Notes: generated by a model not told the origin, from the sequence alone. Shown: positions 1-8,181, counted from the first letter of the stretch. The stretch is 27,754 bases of DNA from Dehalococcoidia bacterium (GCA_014859215.1 JACUUS010000009.1:1-27754); one strand, 5' to 3'. A program made the numbers and translations.

Positions 1-354
1 CTGGCTGCGAATGACAGGGTTGTCGGCATAGAGGTGGCGGACCCGGAAGGCCACCTGTTCGTGATAAGTGCAAAAGGATTCGGCAAGCGAACTCCGTTTC
101 GAGCGTACCCTCTGCAACAGCGCGGCGGCGGCGGGGTGCGCACGTTCAAAGTCATTGCAAAGACGGGCCGTGTCGTTGCCGCTCTCCTGGTACGGCCTAC
201 CGAGGAGCTCATGCTCATATCAGCCAGGGGCATAGTAATACGCACCCCGGTGGATGGGATCTCTATACAGGGCAGGGATACCCAGGGGGTCAGCGTGATG
301 CGGGTCGAGGAGGGCGACAGCGTCGCATCCATCGGAAGCCTCGGCAACGAGTAG
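1..354 (+). CDS. gyrA: DNA gyrase subunit A, C-terminal fragment
   Basis: The frame is open from the first base, so the 5' part of the gene lies left of the window; 117 codons and a TAG stop are present. GyrA is the cleavage and DNA-wrapping subunit of gyrase. The visible part is the end of the beta-pinwheel wrapping domain. It shows repeated GyrA blades of the form 'lfvISAKGFGKRTPF' and 'LISARGIVIRTPV', and ends with the family-typical GRDTQGVSVMR followed by a short tail. The segment LQQRGGGGV is a relaxed version of the GyrA box (QRRGGKG), as expected for a blade other than the first. ParC is the alternative, but the GRDTQGV ending and regular blades fit GyrA better. Nothing points to a frameshift. 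The gene converges on ruvA across about 360 non-coding bases. Confidence 0.93.
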   Translation: MAANDRVVGIEVADPEGHLFVISAKGFGKRTPFRAYPLQQRGGGGVRTFKVIAKTGRVVAALLVRPTEELMLISARGIVIRTPVDGISIQGRDTQGVSVMRVEEGDSVASIGSLGNE

Positions 355-711
355 GCCCCTCCGGCCCCGTCAGTAGTTCTCCTCACAAATAGGTATCGTC
401 TGCTGATCGTGCCCGAGTGGACTGTCTATGGCCGGTATTTGCAGCATCAAGGCGAGCTCGACTCCTGTGCAGACCGCTTGACCGTGCGAGAGAGTTCTAC
501 ATAGTAGAATCTGCCAGTTTATAACCGTGTGAGGTCTGCCCCCTATTTCCAGTCTCTTGTTGTCAACGATGTCATCGGGGTGTCCCTCAACTCAGGGGCT
601 GTCATACTCAGGCCAAGGCGTTCGTTCGATCTTTCCCGAGATATCTTGGAAGAAACCAGCAAGCACCTAAGTTCACTTTCATTCCCCTGCCAGGCACAGA
701 CCTTGCAGGGT
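355..711. other. Convergent intergenic region between gyrA and ruvA
   Basis: No supported gene lies in these 357 bases. Two small hairpins are visible. One is TTCTAC-ATA-GTAGAA at 495-509 (6 bp stem, 3 base loop). The other is CCCTGC/GCAGGG at 685-690 and 705-710, directly after the ruvA stop. Neither is followed by a convincing T-run on either strand, so they are at best weak or factor-assisted terminators for the two converging transcripts. A 12-base match to the 5' part of serine tRNAs occurs at 409-420, but no tRNA can be folded around it. Confidence 0.5.
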
Positions 712-1281
712 TTAGGACGACGCGAAGTGCTTCAGCGCCAGCTTGACCCTGTCTTCCAGGGGAAGCGATGAATCGACAGGAATGGCCGCCATCGCGTTGC
801 TTGCTTCTGCCGCGGTATAGCCCAGGCTTATGAGCGCCGCTCTCACATCATCATGCGGGTGGATTATAATACTGTCTCCCTGTTCGAACTTGCTCCTGAG
901 TTCGAGTACAATGCGGCCGGCTGTTTTCCTGCCTACACCGGGAATCGAACTGAGAAGGGCTTCGTCTCCGGAGGTTATGGCTAGCGCCAATCTCGCGGGA
1001 TTGAGGGCGGACAGGACGGCAAGGGCAGCTTTTGGACCTATGCCGGTAACCCCTATCAGAAGCTCGAAGGCCCTGATCTCCTCGTCGGAGGCGAACCCGA
1101 ACAGGGCCAGACTGTCCTCCTTGACCATGAGGTGAGTATGCAGGTGGACCCTTTTGCCCGTTGGTCCCAGATCGCTCAGGGTCGAGGTGGGGACACGGAT
1201 ACGGAAACTGATCCCGTTCACATCCACTACGACTGCGTCATGGCTCTTGTATCTGAGAACCCCTTCAATGCCGGAAATCAA
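712..1281 (-). CDS. ruvA: Holliday junction branch migration protein RuvA
   Basis: This 189-residue protein is normal in length for RuvA, the tetrameric DNA-binding subunit that targets the RuvB motor to Holliday junctions. It starts with the OB-fold domain (MISGIEGVLRYKSHDAVVV). Two helix-hairpin-helix motifs follow: residues about 75-88 (LIGVTGIGPKAALAVL) and 110-125 (SIPGVGRKTAGRIVLEL). The C-terminal domain III ends with ALISLGYTAAEA, which binds RuvB. The ATG at 1279-1281 overlaps the ruvC stop in an ATGA arrangement, which fits translational coupling. It is the last gene of the mutase-yebC-ruvC-ruvA run; ruvB is about 4 kb away on the other strand. Confidence 0.97.
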   Translation of the reverse strand: MISGIEGVLRYKSHDAVVVDVNGISFRIRVPTSTLSDLGPTGKRVHLHTHLMVKEDSLALFGFASDEEIRAFELLIGVTGIGPKAALAVLSALNPARLALAITSGDEALLSSIPGVGRKTAGRIVLELRSKFEQGDSIIIHPHDDVRAALISLGYTAAEASNAMAAIPVDSSLPLEDRVKLALKHFASS

Positions 1282-1805
1282 GGTCTACTGCCTGCCTGAC
1301 CGGTATTCAGTTCGCCGCTCAGTACTCTGGAGAGGCGTATCCTGGCTATGTGACATAACGCAATTGCCAGCGCATCCGCAGCGTCATCCGGGCGGGGAAT
1401 CGCATCCAGTCCGAGCTGCAACTTGACAAGCTCCTGTACCTGTTCCTTCGAACCACGTCCGTAGCCCGTGACGCTCTGTTTCACATCCAGCGGGGAGTAC
1501 TCATAGACGGGGATGTCGCGATTCGCCGCTGCCAGAAGGGCTACGCCGCGCGCCTGCCCAACTATGAGAGCCGTCTTCAGGTTTCGGGCGACAAAAAGCT
1601 CGACGGCTGCCTCAGACGGTTGGTGCTTATCTATCAAGGCCGTCAGGTGTTCGTAAAGGAATCGAAGCCTTCCGGCATGCGGTTCCGCTGGAGTGGTGGA
1701 GAAACAACCGAAATCGATTGCAGTCAGCCTGCCATCTTCATTCTCGATAACACCGTATCCCATCAGGGCAATGCCGGGGTCAATACCCAGGACGCGAACA
1801 GGCAT
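1278..1805 (-). CDS. ruvC: Crossover junction endodeoxyribonuclease RuvC
   Basis: This 175-residue Holliday-junction resolvase has an RNase H-like fold and cuts junctions bound by RuvAB. The acidic catalytic residues are recognisable: Asp9 in VLGIDPG, Glu69 in AAVELF, and Asp141 and Asp144 in PDDAADALAIA. The segment ARNLKTALIVGQARGVALLAA is the conserved dimer and DNA-binding region. Its ATG shares one base with the yebC stop (TAATG), and its own stop overlaps the ruvA start, so yebC-ruvC-ruvA is a tightly coupled unit. Length and motifs are complete. Confidence 0.97.
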   Translation of the reverse strand: MPVRVLGIDPGIALMGYGVIENEDGRLTAIDFGCFSTTPAEPHAGRLRFLYEHLTALIDKHQPSEAAVELFVARNLKTALIVGQARGVALLAAANRDIPVYEYSPLDVKQSVTGYGRGSKEQVQELVKLQLGLDAIPRPDDAADALAIALCHIARIRLSRVLSGELNTGQAGSRP

Positions 1806-2566
1806 TAAGCCTCCGTCATTTCCTGGAACTTCTCAACTACATCATTCGGGAAGTCGGCGTTGGTGAAAACATGGTTCACGTCTTCAAGCTCTTCCAATCT
1901 GCTTAATAGCTTCAGGGATTGCAGAGCTGACTTCTCGTCAAGCGTGATCACTGTTTTCGGAACTTGCAGGAGTTCAGCCGAGGAAACATGCAGGCCCCTG
2001 CCTTCAAGACTGCCTCTCATGAACTCGAGGTCCTGGGGCTCGGTGTGCACCTCTACCGTCGAGTCGTAGACTTTAACATCCTCGGCGCCGGCATCTATGG
2101 CCAGCAGGGCCAGCTCTTCAGCGGGCATCTTGTCAGCCTCCACGGCAAGCACTCCCCTGGCCTCGAATATCCAGCTCACACTCCCGCTTTCGGCCAGGTT
2201 GCCGCCATTACGGCTCAAGACATTACGGACCTCAGACAGGGTTCGGTTGCGATTGTCCGTCAAGGCCTGAAGCAGGATAGCGCTGCCGCCGGGACCGTAT
2301 CCCTCCAGAGTCACTTCGGTGAGGTTGGAGGCATCCTGTGCGCCGGAAGAGCGCTTGATAGCACGATCGATATTCTCCAGGGGCATATTGTTGTCGCGCG
2401 CCTTCTCAATTGCCAGCCTCAAATGCGGGTTGGCGGCGGGATCGGCTCCGCCCCGGCGTACGGCAATGCTGATCTCCTTGCCCAGCTTGGTGAAAAGTTG
2501 CCCTCGTTTGGCATCGGCTGCGCCCTTTTGTCTCTTGATCTGAGCCCATTTCGAATGCCCTGACAT
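1805..2566 (-). CDS. yebC: YebC/PmpR (TACO1) family protein
   Basis: This 253-residue protein opens with the family signature MSGHSKWAQIKRQKGAADAK and continues with FTKLGKEI and the Pro/Asn-rich NPHLRLAIEKARDNNMP, both diagnostic. The family was long annotated as transcriptional regulators. More recent work on bacterial YebC and mitochondrial TACO1 links members to translation of difficult proline-containing stretches, so the molecular role of this copy is not settled by sequence. A GAGGAAAG ribosome site precedes the ATG. Placement directly upstream of ruvC is a widespread arrangement (yebC-ruvC-ruvAB), here lacking ruvB at the end. Confidence 0.95.
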   Translation of the reverse strand: MSGHSKWAQIKRQKGAADAKRGQLFTKLGKEISIAVRRGGADPAANPHLRLAIEKARDNNMPLENIDRAIKRSSGAQDASNLTEVTLEGYGPGGSAILLQALTDNRNRTLSEVRNVLSRNGGNLAESGSVSWIFEARGVLAVEADKMPAEELALLAIDAGAEDVKVYDSTVEVHTEPQDLEFMRGSLEGRGLHVSSAELLQVPKTVITLDEKSALQSLKLLSRLEELEDVNHVFTNADFPNDVVEKFQEMTEA

Positions 2567-2606
2567 CTTTCCTCATCCCCTGCACATCACTGTGACTCAG
2601 TGTTTT

Positions 2607-3014
2607 CTATTTTCGTGTCGAAACTTCACTCTTTATGAATTCGGCTATGTTGCCGGTTGGTGTGCCCGGCCCGAAGACGGCCTTAACCCCGAGCTGTTTC
2701 AAGGCTGGAATATCGTCCTCAGGCACGATGCCGCCGGCGATTACTACTGTATTCTGGAGGCCTTTCTCGCGGAGTTGATCCATAATGAGAGGGAAAAGCT
2801 CAAGATGTGCGCCGGAAAGGATGCTTACCCCGACAACATCCACATCCTCCTGTAACGCGCTCTGAGCGATCATCTCCGGGGTCTGGCGGAGCCCTGTATA
2901 GATGACTTCCATCCCGCTGTCACGCAAAGCACGAGCCACGACCTTGGCCCCACGATCATGCCCATCAAGGCCGGGCTTGGCAACCAGGACTCTGATTTTT
3001 TGTTCGGACGTCAT
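2607..3014 (-). CDS. Methylmalonyl-CoA mutase, cobalamin-binding small subunit
   Basis: This 135-residue stand-alone B12-binding domain has the cobalamin motif DxHxxG at Asp17-Gly-His19-Asp-Arg-Gly22 in PGLDGHDRGAKV; His19 is the expected lower axial ligand to cobalt. SILSGAH (the usual 'S.l...h' motif) and GGIVP with GPGTP near the end complete the family pattern. It would pair with the large subunit encoded upstream to form adenosylcobalamin-dependent methylmalonyl-CoA mutase, interconverting (R)-methylmalonyl-CoA and succinyl-CoA. It lies 53 bases downstream of the epimerase gene and 40 upstream of yebC. The ATG is preceded by GAGGGTAG. A B12 domain for another acyl-CoA mutase is possible; context favours methylmalonyl-CoA. 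Confidence 0.93.
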   Translation of the reverse strand: MTSEQKIRVLVAKPGLDGHDRGAKVVARALRDSGMEVIYTGLRQTPEMIAQSALQEDVDVVGVSILSGAHLELFPLIMDQLREKGLQNTVVIAGGIVPEDDIPALKQLGVKAVFGPGTPTGNIAEFIKSEVSTRK

Positions 3015-3067
3015 GTAAACTACCCTCGCTTAGAATTCTTATCGAGTTTCTTCAGGACTCCTTCTTG

Positions 3068-3466
3068 CTACACCTTCTGCGCAAGCTCTATCAACACGCC
3101 GTTCGTTGAGCGCGGGTGCAAGAACCCGACTTTCCCGGCCAGTCCCTTGCGGCCCTTCTTATCGATCAGATCGATTCCCTTGCCTGACATCGCCTCCAAT
3201 TCCTTGTCGACATCGTCGACACGCAAGCAGATATGGTGTATACCTTCGCCCTTCTTTTCAAGGAACTTGCCGACGCCGCTGTCCGCGCTCAGCGGTTCTA
3301 TCAGCTCTACCTCAACGTTGCCTACCATGATCATGGCAGCCTTTACTCCCTGGTCGGCGAGTGTTTCCTGGTGAGAATGCTTGATGCCGAGCAGTTTCTC
3401 GTATACTTCTAGACCCTCTTCGAGATTCTTGACAACGATCGAAATGTGGTCGACGCCCTTTATCAT
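3068..3466 (-). CDS. mce: Methylmalonyl-CoA epimerase
   Basis: This 132-residue vicinal oxygen chelate (VOC, glyoxalase-fold) protein interconverts (S)- and (R)-methylmalonyl-CoA. Candidate metal ligands are His7 in VDHISIVV, Glu54 in VEVELIEP, His78 in GIHHICLRV, and Glu127 in GVLIELAQ. FLHPRSTNGVLIEL is the typical C-terminal signature of this epimerase. It sits between the two mutase subunit genes with gaps of 31 and 53 bases, which strongly supports the assignment over a generic VOC protein. A clear AAGGAG precedes the ATG. Confidence 0.95.
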   Translation of the reverse strand: MIKGVDHISIVVKNLEEGLEVYEKLLGIKHSHQETLADQGVKAAMIMVGNVEVELIEPLSADSGVGKFLEKKGEGIHHICLRVDDVDKELEAMSGKGIDLIDKKGRKGLAGKVGFLHPRSTNGVLIELAQKV

Positions 3467-3497
3467 GGTTCTCCTTCTTTTCTACATGCACTACCGG

Positions 3498-5156
3498 TTA
3501 GATTACCAGAATTTCCTGCTGCTCGCCGAATACCCCGCGAAGCACGTCGCAAATTTCCCCTGTAGTCGCGTACGCCTCAGCGCAGTCCAGGATCAGCGGC
3601 ATGGTGTTCTCGGTCGTCCCGGCAGCCTCCTTGAGCCGTCCCAGCGTTTCGGTGACTCTGGTATTATCCCTTTTCTTGCGAAGATCAGCCAGCCGCTGTA
3701 CCTGTTTCTCCGCTTCCGCGGGATTAACTCGGAGGAGTCCTTTGATCTCAGGATAGGGGGAGACGAACTGGTTGACTCCCACCACCACCTTCTTCACGCT
3801 CTCTATCTCCTTCTGGGTGCGATAGGAGCTCTCCTGGATTTCGCGCTGCTGATATCCCTGTTCAATAGCGGATAGGGCTCCGCCAAGATCATCGATCTTT
3901 GCGATGTAGCTGGAGGCCTCCCTCTCAAGCTCGTCAGTGAGGCACTCTATGAGATACGAGCCGCCCAGAGGATCGACGATGTCGCTGACCCCGCTTTCAT
4001 AAGCCAGGATCTGCTGGGTGCGCAAGGCGGTTGTGACCGCGCCTTCGCTGGGGGTGGCATATGCTTCGTCCCACGAATTGGTATGCAGGGATTGGGTCCC
4101 CCCGAGGACGGCCGCTAATGCCTGGATTGCTGTCCGGACGATGTTATTCTCTGGTTGCTGCGCCGTAAGGGTGTGCCCGCATGTCTGGGTATGGAAGCGA
4201 AGCATCATGGACCGCGGGTCTTTGGCCTTGAATCGATCGCGCATAATGCCGGCCCAGAGCCGCCGGGCCGCTCTGAACTTGGCGACTTCCTCAAAAAGAT
4301 TCGTGTATGCCGCAAAGAAGAAAGACAGCCTGCCGGCGAACTTGTCCACATCCATTCCGGCGTCGATTGCCGACTGAACATACGCGATTCCGTTAGCGAG
4401 CGTGAAAGCCGTCTCCTGTGCAGCCGTTGCGCCCGCCTCCCTGATATGGTAACCGCTTATGCTGATCGTGTTCCACTGGGGAAGGTTTCCGGTGCAGTAA
4501 TAGAAGATATCGGTGGTCAGGCGCATGGAGTGCCTGGGAGGAAAGATATAAGTGCCCCGCGCGACATACTCCTTGAGGAGGTCGTTCTGAATTGTGCCGT
4601 TCAGTTTTGCCTGGTCAACACCCTGTTTCCTGGCCACTGTAATGTACATGGCGAGCAGGATAGGCGCTGTCGAGTTGATTGTCATTGAGGTGCTGACTTT
4701 GTCCAGAGGGATGTCTTTGAAGAGGGTTTCCATGTCCTCCAGGCTCGAAATGGGTACCCCCACCTTGCCAACCTCGCCCCTGGCTTTGGGGCTGTCGGAA
4801 TCGTAGCCGATCTGTGTGGGCAAATCGAAAGCTACGCTAAGGCCTGTCTGACCCTGTTCGAGGAGGTAGCGATATCGCCGGTTCGACTCCTCAGCTGAAG
4901 CGAACCCGGCATATTGGCGCATAGTCCACATCCGCCCTCGGTACATATTCGGCTGCACGCCGCGGGTAAAGGGGAATTCCCCGGGGAAACCCAATTTGGC
5001 CCGGTAATCGAAGACATCGCAGTCTTCGGGGCTGTATACATCGTCAAGCTCGATAGCGGAAGTCGTGAGAAAGCGGTCCAGGCGCTCCGGTGACCGCTTG
5101 GTCGCTGGCTGAAGCACCTTTTCTTTCCACTCTTGCTTGCTCCTGCTGGTCTCCAT
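3498..5156 (-). CDS. Methylmalonyl-CoA mutase, large (catalytic) subunit
   Basis: This 552-residue protein is the substrate-binding TIM-barrel subunit without the B12 domain, which is encoded separately two genes downstream. Conserved blocks include MWTMRQYAGFASAEESN (75-92), GLSVAFDLPTQIGYDSD (105-121), GTIQNDLLKEYVAR (187-200) and ISISGYHIREAGAT (231-244). His237 matches the active-site His244 of the Propionibacterium enzyme. Arg200 aligns with Arg207, which binds the substrate carboxylate, arguing for methylmalonyl-CoA rather than isobutyryl- or hydroxyisobutyryl-CoA, whose mutases carry Gln there. Gln68 in TRGVQPNMY lies where Tyr89 is found. AAGGAG precedes the ATG by about 7 bases. No meaB/argK chaperone gene is present in the window. 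Confidence 0.94.
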   Translation of the reverse strand: METSRSKQEWKEKVLQPATKRSPERLDRFLTTSAIELDDVYSPEDCDVFDYRAKLGFPGEFPFTRGVQPNMYRGRMWTMRQYAGFASAEESNRRYRYLLEQGQTGLSVAFDLPTQIGYDSDSPKARGEVGKVGVPISSLEDMETLFKDIPLDKVSTSMTINSTAPILLAMYITVARKQGVDQAKLNGTIQNDLLKEYVARGTYIFPPRHSMRLTTDIFYYCTGNLPQWNTISISGYHIREAGATAAQETAFTLANGIAYVQSAIDAGMDVDKFAGRLSFFFAAYTNLFEEVAKFRAARRLWAGIMRDRFKAKDPRSMMLRFHTQTCGHTLTAQQPENNIVRTAIQALAAVLGGTQSLHTNSWDEAYATPSEGAVTTALRTQQILAYESGVSDIVDPLGGSYLIECLTDELEREASSYIAKIDDLGGALSAIEQGYQQREIQESSYRTQKEIESVKKVVVGVNQFVSPYPEIKGLLRVNPAEAEKQVQRLADLRKKRDNTRVTETLGRLKEAAGTTENTMPLILDCAEAYATTGEICDVLRGVFGEQQEILVI

Positions 5157-5194
5157 GTAAACTCCTTTTCTTCATAGTACCCCGACCCACGCAA

Positions 5195-5224
5195 AGTGTA
5201 TCCCATCCGTGATCGGGTTGTCAA
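5195..5224 (-). promoter_or_regulatory. Probable promoter of the mutase-yebC-ruvCA run
   Basis: Read on the minus strand, a perfect TTGACA (-35, 5219-5224) is followed after 18 bases by TACACT (-10, 5195-5200; 4 of 6 matches to TATAAT). Initiation would fall near 5188, giving a leader of about 31 bases ending in the AAGGAG site. A CCCGAT direct repeat flanks the -35. This is the only good promoter seen upstream of the run, though internal promoters are not excluded. Confidence 0.6.
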
Positions 5225-5279
5225 TCGGGAGCGAAGCCGGAGATGAGGGAAGAGCAATCCTACAGGGGTGGCCGTGATT

Positions 5280-5288
5280 TGATATAAT
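5280..5288 (+). promoter_or_regulatory. Extended -10 promoter of ruvB-queH
   Basis: TG-A-TATAAT is a perfect TATAAT with the TGn extension. The region 17 bases upstream (CTACAG) is a poor -35, as expected for extended -10 promoters. Initiation near 5295 would leave a leader of only about 12 bases before the ruvB ATG, so the ruvB mRNA is almost leaderless, with at most a weak AGAAAAG ribosome site. The promoter lies back to back with that of the mutase run. Confidence 0.6.
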
Positions 5289-5306
5289 AGGGCTGAACCA
5301 GAAAAG

Positions 5307-6329
5307 ATGGAGCGCATTATATCAGGCCGCCCCAGGGAAGAAGACAATCAGCTCGATAAGGGCCTACGGCCGCGTCAGTTGGCCGACTTCGTGGGTCAGG
5401 AAAAGGTCAAGGACAACCTGGGCATAGCGATGGCCGCCGCACGGGGCAGAAGCGAATGCCTTGACCATACTCTTTTGTATGGACCGCCAGGTCTCGGCAA
5501 GACTACCCTGGCCTACATATTGGCTGCCGAGATGGGAGTGAGTATCAAGATCACCTCCGGCCCCGCCATTGAACGACCCGGAGACCTCGCTGCTATCATA
5601 ACCAATCTCAACAAGGGGGATATCCTGTTCATCGATGAGGTTCACAGGCTGGGCAGGATTGTCGAAGAGGTCCTCTACCCGGTGATGGAAGACTATGCGC
5701 TGGACATTGTCATCGGCAAAGGCCCGGGAGCGAGAAGTCTCAGGTTGAACCTGCCGAGGTTCACGCTTGTCGGCGCTACCACACGCTTCGCGATGTTGAG
5801 TTCGCCGCTCAGGGACAGGTTCGGCGCTGTATACCGTCTTGATTTTTACGGGCAGGAGGCAATTAAACAGATACTGAAGCGATCGGCCAGCCTCCTGGGC
5901 ATCCAGGCGGACGGTGACGGACTGGAAGAGATAGCCTGCCGGGCGCGGGGAACGCCCAGGGTCGCCAACAGGCTGCTCAAGCGAGTCAGGGACTATGCTG
6001 AGGTTATGGCCCAGGGCAAGATAACCCGGGAGGTGGCGCTGGAAGCGCTGGGCCGCCTGGAGGTGGACTCCATTGGCCTTGATGATGTCGACCACAGGAT
6101 CCTGCGCACTATTATAGAGAAATTCAACGGCGGGCCCGTGGGACTTGACACGATCGCTGCCGCGATAAGTGAAGAAGCGGATACGGTGATGGATGTATAT
6201 GAACCGTACCTGATGCAGTTGAGCTTCCTGGAGAGGACGCCGCGGGGCCGGGTGGCCACGCGCTTCGCGTACAAGCACCTCAACCTGGATTACGGCAAAC
6301 ACCATCCCGGGCAGCCGGGCCTCTGGTGA
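5307..6329 (+). CDS. ruvB: Holliday junction DNA helicase RuvB
   Basis: This 340-residue AAA+ motor drives branch migration with RuvA. The Walker A motif is GPPGLGKTT (59-67), the Walker B is ILFIDEVH (106-113, with DEVH in place of the usual DEIH), and sensor 1 is GATTR (156-160). LLKRVRDYAEV and the C-terminal winged-helix segment ending LSFLERTPRGRVATRFAY are also typical. Length is normal. It starts the divergent ruvB-queH unit. An open reading frame of similar length runs antisense through it, but it is a by-product of base composition. Confidence 0.97.
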   Translation: MERIISGRPREEDNQLDKGLRPRQLADFVGQEKVKDNLGIAMAAARGRSECLDHTLLYGPPGLGKTTLAYILAAEMGVSIKITSGPAIERPGDLAAIITNLNKGDILFIDEVHRLGRIVEEVLYPVMEDYALDIVIGKGPGARSLRLNLPRFTLVGATTRFAMLSSPLRDRFGAVYRLDFYGQEAIKQILKRSASLLGIQADGDGLEEIACRARGTPRVANRLLKRVRDYAEVMAQGKITREVALEALGRLEVDSIGLDDVDHRILRTIIEKFNGGPVGLDTIAAAISEEADTVMDVYEPYLMQLSFLERTPRGRVATRFAYKHLNLDYGKHHPGQPGLW

Positions 6330-6356
6330 CCGAGCGCTCTCCGGACAGGGTAGACT

Positions 6357-6896
6357 ATGGCTAGAATCCTGCTCCATGCGTGCTGCGGCCCCTGCGCCGC
6401 CTACATAGTCAAGTCTCTGAGGGAGCGCGACCTCGAATTAAGCTTGTTCTGGTACAATCCCAACATACACCCCTTCCGTGAACACCAGTTGCGCCTGGAC
6501 GCCATAAAGTCACTCGCCGCCGCGGAGAGACTGTCCCTGATAGTGGACGAAGGGTATGACATGATCAGGTATTTCCGGACAGTAGTCGGGAAGGAACGGG
6601 AACGCTGCCCTGAATGCTACAGGTTGCGGCTTGCCCGCACGGCTCAGGCGGCGCATGAGAAACGATTCGACAGCTTCACCACAACCCTGCTTATCAGTCC
6701 TTACCAGGACCACCAATGCATCCGTGAGTCGGGAGAGGCGCTGGGCATAGAACATGGTGTGCCCTTCCATTACGAGGACTTCAGGCATGGTTTCAGGGAA
6801 GGGCACCGCATGGCGCGTGAGCTTGGATTCTATCACCAGTCGTATTGCGGCTGCGTCTACAGCGAGTGGGAACGCTACGGGAAGATAAAAATCTGA
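6357..6896 (+). CDS. queH: Epoxyqueuosine reductase QueH
   Basis: This 179-residue protein belongs to the former DUF208 family, shown in other bacteria to catalyse the last step of tRNA queuosine synthesis (epoxyqueuosine to queuosine). It is unrelated to cobalamin-dependent QueG. The cysteine pattern is complete: HACCGPC (Cys9, Cys10, Cys13) at the N terminus, CPEC (84-87), and YCGC (Cys164, Cys166) near the C terminus. These residues bind a 4Fe-4S cluster and metal in the family. FWYNPNIHPF is also characteristic. The gene follows ruvB by 27 bases, so the two are probably cotranscribed. It ends 4 bases before the stop of the converging CoA-transferase gene. Confidence 0.93.
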   Translation: MARILLHACCGPCAAYIVKSLRERDLELSLFWYNPNIHPFREHQLRLDAIKSLAAAERLSLIVDEGYDMIRYFRTVVGKERERCPECYRLRLARTAQAAHEKRFDSFTTTLLISPYQDHQCIRESGEALGIEHGVPFHYEDFRHGFREGHRMARELGFYHQSYCGCVYSEWERYGKIKI

Positions 6897-6900
6897 ACTT

Positions 6901-8157
6901 CTAGTAGATGATCTTCTCATTTGCCAGGCGGTTGAACTCACCCTCAGGCAGGCCGAGCAAAGTCTTGAAGATGTACTCATTGTCCTGCCCCAGCATTGGC
7001 CCGCTGCCACGTATCTTCCCGGGGGTCTCGCTCAATTTCCACGGTATTCCGTAGAAGGTCTCTTTTCCGCTGCGGGGGTGTTCAACCTCGACGTAGATCT
7101 CGCGTTCCCGGAAATGCGGGTCGCCGTGCTGATCCCGCGCATTCAGGAAGGGCGCAGCCGCTACGCCATGACTCTGCAGGATGACAGTGACCTCCCGAGA
7201 CGTGTAATTGACGGTCCACTCAGCCACAAGCCTGTCCAGTTCGTCCTGGTTGCTCAAGCGGCCGTACCGGTCGCTGAAACGTCGGGCTGAGGTCCAGTGA
7301 GGGTTCTCCATGGCCCGGCTCAGGCCAAGCCATTCCTCATCAGTCTTAACGGCTATGGACACCCATTGATCAACGCCCCTGCAGGGGTAATAACCGTGCG
7401 GAGCCATCTGGCTATCACGGTTTCCCGCCGGCGCCGGGATGCGCCGGTTCATGACATACTCCATGAGCGGTTCGCCCAGAAGTGAGGTAGTTGCCTCCCA
7501 TTCAGAGATATCGATATACTGACCCTCTCCGGTCCGGTTGCGATGCACCAGCGCAACAAGTATGGCGAGCGCCCCATAGGTAGCTGCCACGTGGTCTCCG
7601 TAGGCAAACCTTGGCCCGCAGGGTATGGTCTCGTCGGGATAGCCGACGACGCTGTCGAGGCCGGCCAGGGCGGTTATGATAGGCGCGTAGCCCCGTGTCC
7701 CCTTGAGTGGCCCGGTATGACCCGCAAAACACAGAGATACCACAATTATGTCCGGCTTGATCGCTGCCAGCGATTGGTAACCCAGTCCGTATTTGTCCAG
7801 TACACCCGGGGTGAAGTTGTCGGTGACGACGTCGCTTCGAAGTACCAACTCTCTGATGAGATCAGATCCTTCAGGTCTGGTGAAATCCACCGTTATACCC
7901 CTCTTGCCTCGGTTCAACAAGTGGAAAACAGGGTTCAGCTCGAGGCGTTCCGGAGCGGCAGCTGCGATAGCTTCCGGTGACTTGACCAGCAGGTCCTTGG
8001 AGCTGGCCGCTCCCCCCATGCGCCCGTAGTCGATCCGGGTCCGGGATTCAACTTTGATAACCTCCGCACCCATATCGGAGATAATATGCGCCATCTGGGG
8101 ACCCGCCCAGGCTGAACCGAAGTCAACAACCCGGTATCCGTCCAAAGGATGAAGCAC
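6901..8157 (-). CDS. CaiB/BaiF (class III) CoA-transferase, Asp-containing
   Basis: This 418-residue class III CoA-transferase would move CoA between acyl-CoA and a free carboxylic acid via a mixed anhydride and an aspartyl-CoA thioester. The N terminus (YRVVDFGSAWAGPQMAHIISDMGAEVIKVE) is the Rossmann-like signature, and NRGKRGITVDF and GQYIDISEWEA are typical. Asp188 in AYGDHVAATYGA is the candidate catalytic Asp. The start is GTG at 8155-8157, with GGGAGG 4-5 bases upstream. It is the second gene of a pair, 24 bases downstream of a paralogue. The substrate cannot be named from sequence. Heteromeric two-gene members of this family are known (for example BbsEF in toluene degradation). Confidence 0.9.
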   Translation of the reverse strand: MLHPLDGYRVVDFGSAWAGPQMAHIISDMGAEVIKVESRTRIDYGRMGGAASSKDLLVKSPEAIAAAAPERLELNPVFHLLNRGKRGITVDFTRPEGSDLIRELVLRSDVVTDNFTPGVLDKYGLGYQSLAAIKPDIIVVSLCFAGHTGPLKGTRGYAPIITALAGLDSVVGYPDETIPCGPRFAYGDHVAATYGALAILVALVHRNRTGEGQYIDISEWEATTSLLGEPLMEYVMNRRIPAPAGNRDSQMAPHGYYPCRGVDQWVSIAVKTDEEWLGLSRAMENPHWTSARRFSDRYGRLSNQDELDRLVAEWTVNYTSREVTVILQSHGVAAAPFLNARDQHGDPHFREREIYVEVEHPRSGKETFYGIPWKLSETPGKIRGSGPMLGQDNEYIFKTLLGLPEGEFNRLANEKIIY

Positions 8158-8181
8158 ATTGCCTCCCGATAAGCAGCGAGT

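Noticed and set aside
409..420. GTGCCCGAGTGG, identical to the D-arm start of many serine tRNAs
   Set aside because: No acceptor stem, anticodon arm or GGTTCGAATCC T-loop can be placed around it, so it is a chance match or an unrecognisable remnant.
529..771. 80-codon plus-strand ORF running into the 3' end of ruvA
   Set aside because: It overlaps ruvA on the other strand, has no ribosome site and no recognisable sequence.
5364..6377. 337-codon ORF antisense to ruvB
   Set aside because: It lies wholly opposite a certain gene, is rich in Arg/Pro/His as expected for a shadow frame, and has no homologous features.
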